NCBI GenBank assembly: GCA_021234155.1
Contig: JAJEKV010000002.1
Span: forward strand, 27,523,299 to 27,587,298
Length of the DNA: 64,000 bases
Direction: 5' to 3'
Source of the DNA: Isoetes taiwanensis
Lineage: Eukaryota; Streptophyta; Lycopodiopsida; Isoetales; Isoetaceae
Shown: positions 56,271 to 64,000 of the stretch, piece after piece
Numbering within the stretch: the first letter of the stretch is position 1
How the letters are laid out: each line of letters begins with the position of its first letter
The notes under the pieces: generated by a model
What the model was told of the DNA's origin: nothing
What the model saw: only the letters and a program-made list of their open reading frames with translations
The model's database searches: none
Position numbers and translations under genes: made by a program

Positions 56271-57240
56271 TTGCATTTTGAAGAGTTGACAGATAGTGAT
56301 CTATTTTCTCGAATGCTTGCAGGGTTTGCACAGTTTAGGAAAGATCATTCAACTCTAAATACTCTTAAATGGATACAAGCTGGAGGCATACAATTGGTTG
56401 CATTGACATTTTCAACTCTTCAAAGTGTGAAGCATAAGAGTACAATATCTAATTTATGGGCTTTCAGCCATTCCATGGGTTGATTTAGATATATTCCTTT
56501 TTATTATGTTTTTCAATTTTCATTTTATTCTTTCAGGGACAACTTCTATAAACAGTGGATATAGGCCCTTTGAAGTCCAACAAAACTACCTTTGATTATG
56601 GCGGATTTGAAGTTCGTATAATGTTTTGATTCAAGACTTGCAAAATACGCAAGGCTAAACAGAACTTAGACTTAATTTTATTGTTTCTAACTCTCAGCTC
56701 ATAAAAATAAATCTAAATTAGACTTAAAAATTTTCTTTACTGCTTTTGGCCTTGAATGATTTCTTTCGCACGTAATGATCTATGGGTTTGCTATGAGATG
56801 TGAAGGGTTCAACAAGCTTTGCATTTGCTTTGGGTATTAGGTTGCTGCAAACATTGGCGCTACCATGGCATCTCTACTTGGAGGTGATATGGAAAGCTTC
56901 TATCAATACACAAAATTGCAGACAAACCATATATGCGGGAAGCACACAAACTATTTGATAGGATACGCTGCAATGATTGGAGGTTATGCACAAGAGGAAC
57001 TACCAGCATTTGACCTCTTCCAAAAGATGCATTGCAATGGCCTTAGCTAGATAACATTTCAAAGGGACTCATTCATGAACAGATTATCAACAAGAGACTA
57101 TTAGATTTCATTATTGGGACGACTCTTATTATATGTATGTCAAATGTGAAAATCTAGAGGAAGCTTACAGGGTCTCTGAGGGTTTAACAACGCAAGATAT
57201 TACATCGATCAACATACATGTAACATGGTAAATGGATGGT
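56271..57240 (+). pseudogene. PPR-protein pseudogene, block C copy
   Basis: The piece 56271-56483 has FRKDHSTLNTLKWIQAGGIQ and FSTLQSVKHK. The piece 56865-57050 reads MASLLGGDMESFYQYTKLQT and GGYAQEELPAFDLFQKMHCN, a PLS-type repeat. The intervening 380 bases contain intron-like or broken sequence. A stop follows NGLS and later fragments (HEQII, AYRVSEG) are out of frame. It is cut off at 57313, near the centre of the inverted repeat, so the later repeats seen in block D are missing. Confidence 0.7.
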
Positions 57241-57589
57241 CTTTTCGCTCCTAAACAATTCAAAAAGATGCAACAAATGGCCTAAAACCAAAAAGAATCG
57301 TACTTCTGTTTGGGAGGGGTGGAGGGATTTCAAGCCCTTATTTTTTCGAGGGTGTAATTGGTGGAGTCATCTAAAACAAAATTGAAAAGTTGTGATTATA
57401 TATTGGTTGGGCTAGACATATATTGATATTTGCATTTCATATGGAAAGATCATACAATGAAATTCTACATTTATAATATCTGAATCTTAGCCCATTTAGT
57501 GTAAAGGAAAAACCTAGATTTGAATTGCTATATATTTCTGTAAGCACTCAGAAAGGAACTCCAACCCATAATAGTGGGAGGGACCATAG

Positions 57590-59100
57590 TTTGAAGTAAA
57601 TGTTGGGTGCTCAACCAATGCAAAAAGACCAACATAAAAAATGCCGATAGTCTAGAATGGCACCATTTTTGTTCCTATTGACATAGAATAATGGTGGCCT
57701 TCTTCAATAAGCCCTGCATGATTTACAAGAATTTATTAATGTAACCCATTTGGGCTTGCGTCTCCTTGTTGCATTGTCTTCAGACATTGCGTAGTTAACT
57801 TGCCATAGCCATTATAGGTGTATCCAGCACGCATGGTATTCCACGAGATGACAACATCACAAGCACAGTACATTTCAATAAGTGTATTACCTAGGAGGAT
57901 ATCCGCTCAATCCAACTTTGACTAATCTGTTCATGTATTTCCCTGCTCTGCTGTATGGCTCCTATACTTCCACATGCTCTAATGTTGAGAAGTACGATTC
58001 TTTCTGGTTTTAGGCCATTTTGTTGCATCTTTTTGAAATGTTCAAGAGTGAAAAGGCCATCCATTACCAGGTTGCATGTATGTTGATCGATGTAATATCT
58101 TGCGCTGGTAAACCCTCAGAGACCATGTAAACTTCCTCTAGATTTCCAAATTTGACATACATATAATAAGAGTCGTCCCGGTAATGAGATATAATAGTCT
58201 CTTTTTGATAATCTGTTCATGAATGAGTCCCCTTGTAATGTTATCTGGGTTAAGGCCATTGGAATGCATCTCCTGGAAGAGATCAAATGCTAGAAGTTCC
58301 TGTTGTGCTTAACCCGCAATCATTGCAGGCCATGAGAACATCTTGGTCATGTATCCTATCAAATAGTTTGGGTGCTTCCTGCATATATGGTTTGTCTGCA
58401 ATTTTGTGTATTGATAGAAGCTTTCTATATCACCTCCAAGTAGAGATGCCATGGCAGCGCCAACGTTTGCAGCAACCTAATACCCAAAGCAAATGCAAAG
58501 CTTGTTGATCACTTTAAATTCCATAGCAAACCCATAGATCATTACATGCGAAAGAAAATATTCACGGCTATAAAAGCAGTAAAGAAAATTTTTAAGTCTA
58601 ATTTAGATTTATTTTTATGAGCTGAGAGTTAGAAACAATAAAATTAAGTCTAAGTTCTGTATAGACTTGCATATTTTGTAATTCTGAACCAATAATCAAA
58701 CATTTGTTGAATCAAAACATTAGCTGAACTTCAAATCCGCCATAATCAAAGGTAGTTTTGTTGGACTTCAAAGGGCCGATATCCACTGTTTATAGAAGTT
58801 GTCCCTGAAAGAATAAAATGAAGATTGAAAAACATAATAAAACGGAATATATCTCAATCAACCCATGGAATGGCCGAAAGCCCATAAATTAGATATTGTA
58901 CTTTATCTTCACACTTTGAAGAGTTGAAAATGTCAATGCAACCGACTACCTTCAGCTTGCATCCATTTAAGAGTATTTAGAGTTGAATGATCCTTCCTAA
59001 ACTGTGCAAACCCTGCAAGCATTCCAAAAACTAGATCACTATCTGTCAACTCTTCAAAGAGTTTGCAAGGCTCCGCCAAGCTCTCATCATGGCAGTGTAA
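57590..59100 (-). pseudogene. PPR-protein pseudogene, block D copy (most complete)
   Basis: Read on the minus strand, repeat units follow in order: FRKDHSTLNTLKWMQ-type text (about 59010-58950), LLGGDIESFYQYTKLQT (about 58460-58400), HDQDVLMACNDCG and a broken form of AQEELLAFDLFQEMHSNGLN (about 58340-58260). Next come HEQIIKKRLLYL, a DVVISWNTMHAGYTYNGYG unit (about 57850) and NHAGLIEEGHHY (about 57720). This is the P-L-S pattern of plant organelle RNA-binding PPR proteins up to the last repeats before the E domain. Multiple stops and frameshifts; no full ORF. Confidence 0.75.
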
Positions 59101-60372
59101 TTCATCTAATAAAGAACATAGGCATATATGCTGTCGGGAACTTTAGCTTTGTAAGACAGGCTAGCAAGATAAAAAGTTCCTCTAATGCATTAACAATGTC
59201 TTACACCTTTGTCTGACTCTTCTACCTGTTCAGTTTTCTATTTAGAGAGAGAGAGAGTGAAAACCTAGAAAGCTTAGTCAGAACTACCCCTGCAAAGGTC
59301 TAAATACGAAATTTCATATGCAACACGCAATGCAAATGTCATGCCACAAGACTTTCAAAGCTGGGGGCAAACCATAAGCAAAGGAAATTCTAATAATCCA
59401 TTACTGGATCAACATGAGCTACAATAGACTATCAGATGCTCCTATCTGCAGACTATCTAAAAATAAATAAACAGTTCTAAAACAGTTTACCAGAGTCCTC
59501 TGTTTAGTTCTCCAAATGCACACCCCATGGTACTCAGTTTTGAGTTGCTGAGTAATAGAGCTCCTCCATGAGAAGCCATTGTAAGCACATAGAAGCACAT
59601 AGACAATTTATGACATCTAGTTAGAAGCTTTATAAAGGGCCTCTCTTAAAGGATGTTCATTTCATTCAACAGTTTGGTCTGTTATCACACTTTGCAAAAG
59701 GTGTTTCAAATCATTCCTAGACCCACTGCCATAACTAAAACTCCATATTCGAGGGCATCAAGAATTCCTTTAAGTATGCTTTACATTATTGCGGTAAAGC
59801 CATGTGTATATGGCCCTAATTAGTCGAAATCTGCTGATCCAAACTAGAATCTTCCCTCCATAACCATAGAAGTAGCTGGCATTTGAACAAAATGGTAAGA
59901 AACCGCTGCACTGTTTCGGAAATCTTGGTCGGTTTTGGGTACCCCTTCGATGAAATCTGCATTTAGAAAATCTAGAGTAACCTTAGAAGATTGCAAACTG
60001 ACCAGATGGTAAGAAGCTTTATTTATTTTACCTGTGTTGTTTTGATGTTAGATCTATCACCTTCGATGGAGCTCCAGAAGAAATAGCAAGGGAAATTCGT
60101 AGGAAGGGGAATTTTTTTTGCCCCAATCCATTTCGCCCAAACGTTTGTAGGGCTGTTGGAATGGAAATGCCTATGGATTGAGAATGGATTGAAAGCAGGA
60201 ATGGGTGAGATGAGTGAAAAGCCACTTCCAACAGGCACGGTTGGGCTATTTTTCTCAACCGTGTATTGGCTTAGATCAAAATCAAAGGATCAAAAACTAA
60301 TCCACGTTATTTCTTAGCACACGTGGATAGGCTAGGGTTTGAGATAATGTGACACTCGAGGTTAGGTTGTTG

Positions 60373-60643
60373 CGCTAAAAAAAAAAAAACAAAAAAAAAG
60401 CTTTTGCGTGCACGCTATATACTATTTCACGTACGCAAAAAAGCTTCCGCGTACGCGGTTTAGAAGGTTTTGTGTATGCAAAATTCAAATTTCAAATTTG
60501 TATGCGGAAAAAAAAAATTATGTCATGCGCGAAAAAGCTTTTGTATACACGGTTTAGAAGGACGCGAAATTCAAATTTCAAATTTCTATGCGGAAAAAAA
60601 AATAAAAAATAAAATTCCTGCGTATGCGGTTTTCACTGTAAAC
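60373..60643. repeat. CG-palindrome element, block D copy (right end lost)
   Basis: The A-run and TTTCACGTACGCAAAAAAGC, then two GGTTTAGAAGG...AAATTCAAATTTCAAATTT units. The inverted right end seen in block A is missing. Confidence 0.7.
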
Positions 60644-60726
60644 TCTGCTGTAGTTCATAGGTGCTCTTTGCAAAGATCATAACTCTATTCTAACAAAATT
60701 ATTAACTATATTCTAACAAGCATCTG

Positions 60727-62409
60727 TGTAACAGACCTAGGATTTTGAGGTACATTGTGGAATTATTTTATTAAGGGATGCAAAGGAATAATGATTAAAA
60801 TATTATGCATGCAGAGTATATGTATCGTATATGTAGAGATTATACGGATAAATATACTGGTGATTAATAATAAATACAAGTACAGCGTGAAGCATTTGGA
60901 AGGCGATAGATTGCAGTCGAATTGCTAAAGGAGCAGGGTGTGAGCAATACTTTGGGAGCGTGTTCGAGTGCAGAGGAAGCAAGCGGGATTCCAGGTGGGG
61001 ATCAAGATTTACACCTTGGGTTTTCTAGTGTAGCATTTCTGTGCTTGCTTAAATTTGTGGTTATGCATCTAGCCTGGGAATAGAATTGGATTGTATGAGC
61101 ATGGTTGTTAACATGAATGCACGCACGGCATGGATAGTGATTCTTTAATATTGAGATAACTGGGTTGCATGGCTGGCAGCAAATTGAATATTTTTCTGAA
61201 ATTTCCATCATGGTAATAGTAAGAGGTGTGACTGTAATCCGTGGTAGAGGAAGCTGGGATGGGTTAGATTGATTAGGATGTTTGAAGGATGGGTTAAAAT
61301 AAAGTGATGAAGCCAGAACTAGCAAAGACAGTGGAATTTCTCTTGCATGCAGCAGGCAGAGTCGGCATGATCTTGTCAAATGGAAATGTCTGAAAAGTAT
61401 GGGAATCGCCCTGAAATGGGCCGATTTGGGCCTTAGGAGGGCCGAAATGTGGAAAGAATGCAAAATCCGGAAGATTGGAGTAGAATTTGGCTGTGAATAA
61501 CCTGATCTTGGTGGCCAGGAACCGACCTGAAACCAACGGATTCGTGCCATAAGTAGGCCGAAATGATCCAGAAATCTATAAGGAAGTAAAAACGGGAAGT
61601 TTTATGTGCTTCCCTGGTTGATTCGATGGCCTGGAGGCCAAATCTGGCAGCTGCAGGCCGAGGTCGCGTTTCCTTTTAAACGCACGTTAAGTTAAAAGGC
61701 AGACAAAAATGTTAACAGTTAGTTTTTAGTTAGTAAGGTAATAGTAAGGTTAGGTTAAGAATTAAAAATAAGGCTACAGGTTAAATTAATATGTCAAGGG
61801 TTAGTTGGAACAAGGAGTTTGGCTGGGATTTATTTAAGATTAAGGGCTAAGTTAAGGAGGGGTATGCCAATGGATATAAGTTATTTAAGAATACGACATG
61901 GGTAGCCTAATAAGTTAGCTAGTTATTTATTAAAAAAACCTTTGGAATTAGTTAAACTAAAGAGGGGTAAAATACAAAGCACGGGTGTTATGTATGGAGG
62001 AAAATGGTAACGGAAGCATAACGATAGTTAAAATGCCGTAGATTAAACATTATTAAAGTCTTAAATATAGGTAGTAACCCTGTTGTTAGTGAATCCTTGA
62101 AAAGTGGTAGATGTTTATCTTTTATTTAAATGGCGATGATTGCATATTGCATTATTGAGGCGATAATAATTAGTGAGTCATGGTTGGACTTTTCTTGCTA
62201 CGTAAAGTGTGTCTTATGGAATTTAATTGATGTTGAGCTTGTTAAGGCATGTGTTACGATGTTAACAAATTGTGAGAATTTATCTATGGTGTAATTCTTT
62301 GATATAGACCTCTGGGGCCGGAGTCTAGGTGCGATGGTCTAGACTCGCGGTTTTTGCACGGTAAAAATGTTAATGTTACTATTTGAACATCGGGCGTTGG
62401 TACCGTGAG
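60727..62409 (+). other. Possible LTR of an unidentified retrotransposon
   Basis: Block D homology ends sharply at CATCTG, and the next bases are TGTAACAGACCTAGGATTTT, an LTR-like start. The stretch up to the next element at 62410 has no coding domain. The 182-codon minus-strand frame at 61550-61002 shows no family features. No internal domains or second copy are in the window, so a solo LTR is a guess. Confidence 0.35.
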
Positions 62410-64000
62410 TGTGACGCTCCCCGCACAATATACGGCATCTGCCGTATACTCCACGGAAAATCCCCCACCCAGCCCTCCATCTATCCCGTTCTGGGGATGG
62501 CCAGAACGGTAAGGGACACAGAGGTGTCTCGCGCGCCCGTCCCCTATGGGCTCCTAACATCAGCGGAACCATATAAACTAAATGTCAGTACTAGTAACTA
62601 ACAACAATAATAATACGTCTATCTCGAAGGAAGGAAGGAAGGAAGTATCCATCTATCCATAGAATCGTCAGAAGGATCAATATACCATAAAACAGGAAAG
62701 CTTCTACCCAAGCTCTGACTCATGGGGAAAGTATACTGACGGCTAGGGTCTCAAGATAGATACAGACGGAAGTATAAACAATGATGGGGCTGGCTATAAG
62801 ACAATGGCTAAGGGTTGACCACTCCATCCGCCCCTCCTGTGCATACTTTGCGTATGGGCTAAATCGAGCTATGGCGCGATCAGAGATCGCCATCATCGCA
62901 ATCTCTTGGGATCACCCGAAGAGACTACTCCAGGTTGCATCTCCTTGGTCCGATGAGGCAAGGTCGGGTTACATCTCCCCTTCCCGGAAATCAGTGACTC
63001 GATGGGCGACTAGAGGATCGTGGCGACACACGTCCGTTCACGTCTTTAACCCCCCCAAAGCAAGAACCAGGCCGACACCTGCAGCTCTTCAGGATCAGGG
63101 CGACACCATTGATCCAGGGGGTGACGAACCCATGCCCGGCCCGCACGAAGTGACCGACCATAGGCCTAGTGCGCCCCAAGTCCCCAGTAGCCGCGCTCAG
63201 CAGGGACTATTCCACCATCTCATCACTTATCCCGTTATCTGGTGCTCAGTCAATCCATAACTCCCTTAGTCCGGTGGGCTCTATGCACAGGCCGCATATA
63301 ATAGGTATTATGGGTCTATCTAGAAGCATCATACATAAGGCTGCTAGGTCTCTACCCCCCTTCCCAATACATGAGGAGCATAACAAGAAATCAACCATAT
63401 CATATTCATAACATATGAACAATAAGAATAAGATCTAACCTAATCACATGAATCTAACTAGGGAGTTAGCGTTCATTGATTCGGCGCATGAGGTGAAATA
63501 GTGATTCTAGGAAGGCTCTACTAGAATACATGACTCTACTTCATCTCTATAGCTGAAACTGCTTCAAAATACCTGCTCTGACGCATTGTCTCCTGCTCCC
63601 AGAGTCTCCATCGATTCTTCAAGGTTCGAGATCACTGCAACTGAATCTAACACGTCCACGCTGCTTGGGCCGCTAAACCGTGCTATGCTGCAGCTTTTGG
63701 ATCTTGATTCTGAACTTCGGGCGTGACAATAGCCTCAAGAGTGGGAGGAGCAAAAGTGTCTTCCGGTTTAGGGTTAGGTATTTATAGGCTAAGTTAGGGT
63801 TAGGGTTGACACCTTGCCCAATGGGATGCGAACACGTGGCCGGTTACTCCAATCAGGTAATGCCACGTGGAGATATCCTTTCCTAAGCTTAATCAAGTTA
63901 CATTTTAATGTGACTTGAACCTACCTAATTGTCATACAAATCTAAATACAATGGATTTGTATGGTGATGTGGCCCAAAATATACGTATACATACCGTATA
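62410..64000 (-). repeat. Second Gypsy-type LTR, related to 48719-50215, running off the window
   Basis: It starts TGTGACGCTCCCC, like the Gypsy 3' LTR start. It shares its layout: TTCTACCCAAG...CTCTGACTC, GGGTTG-CCACTCCATCCGCC, CCCTCCTGTGCA, CTCTATGCACAGGCCG, TCTACCCCCCTTCCCAATAC. Overall it is clearly diverged, so it is a related but distinct family member. Its end would lie at or just past the window edge. The orientation implied by the match is minus. Confidence 0.75.
62626..62645. repeat. (GAAG)n microsatellite
   Basis: Five GAAG units within the second Gypsy-type LTR. Confidence 0.9.

Larger units (their letters stand above)
54056..57313 (-). repeat. Block C, inverted copy of block A right half
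   Basis: 54065-54340 is the complement of 27410-27172. It is followed by the complement of 10042-9803 (to 54574) with no Copia element, giving a second empty site. Then come a CG-palindrome element and the complement of 33630-31260. The order differs from block A in a way expected if tandem copies of the unit once lay end to end. Confidence 0.9.
57409..60726 (+). repeat. Block D, direct copy of block A right half
   Basis: Starts at GGGCTAGACATATATTGATA (27415 equivalent) and ends at ACAAGCATCTG (34343 equivalent). It lacks the L1 insertion and the 250-base inversion. With block C it forms an inverted repeat whose arms are about 57313-54960 and 57990-60370, separated by roughly 680 bases, part of which is unique junction DNA (57314-57408). 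Confidence 0.9.

Noticed and set aside
61002-61550. 182-codon minus-strand frame in the possible LTR
   Set aside because: No domain or family features, and it lies in LTR-like non-coding DNA.

Overview
The window is nuclear DNA of a land plant, mostly repeats and broken genes. Plant origin is shown by fragments of COP1 (light-signalling E3 ligase), a universal-stress-protein-domain gene and a PLS-type PPR gene, all with plant-style introns or repeats. It is also shown by a Copia element primed by initiator-Met tRNA, a chromodomain Ty3/Gypsy element, plant L1 LINEs and PIF/Harbinger remnants. One LINE has a reverse transcriptase unlike usual angiosperm L1s, and a Crypton-like tyrosine recombinase is present. 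I lean weakly towards a seedless plant (fern or lycophyte), but cannot determine the species. I see no rRNA, tRNA or CRISPR. The only intact-looking host genes are two copies of a 72-residue secreted peptide gene.

Layout. Block A (1-10042, continuing at 27172-34343) is a host segment that was duplicated. Its left half recurs in direct orientation as block B (40389-47034). Its right half, carrying a PPR pseudogene, recurs inverted as block C (54056-57313) and direct as block D (57409-60726). C and D together form a multi-kilobase inverted repeat. Between A and B (34344-40388) lie a (TAGAG)n tract, a Harbinger transposase remnant, a Tourist-like MITE and AT-rich DNA without recognisable genes.

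Nested insertions. Blocks B, C and D preserve empty sites, so insertions in block A can be delimited almost to the base. (1) A decayed tyrosine-recombinase element occupies about 2920-6668. (2) A Copia element with 57-bp LTRs (10043-27166 overall) inserted with the 5-bp duplication AACTC. (3) A 12.7-kb unclassified insert (10067-22775) sits inside the Copia 3' LTR with the 8-bp duplication TTTGAGCC. (4) Within that insert a 5'-truncated LINE (about 13675-17479) sits at a GA tract. (5) An L1 LINE (28020-31243) with an inverted interior interrupts the PPR pseudogene with the 9-bp duplication TTCTTTCTG. Separately, a Gypsy element (48719-54050) lacking gag inserted into a CG-palindrome repeat at the edge of block C.

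Most noteworthy. The unclassified 12.7-kb insert carries recurrent hairpin families whose stems change on both sides together, suggesting conserved structure. The peptide gene pair keeps its promoter and frame while its surroundings decay. A COP1 fragment lies inside an intron of the stress-protein gene, flanked by short inverted repeats. The PPR inverted repeat could make hairpin RNA. All coordinates and similarities were judged by eye; no alignment or database search was run.
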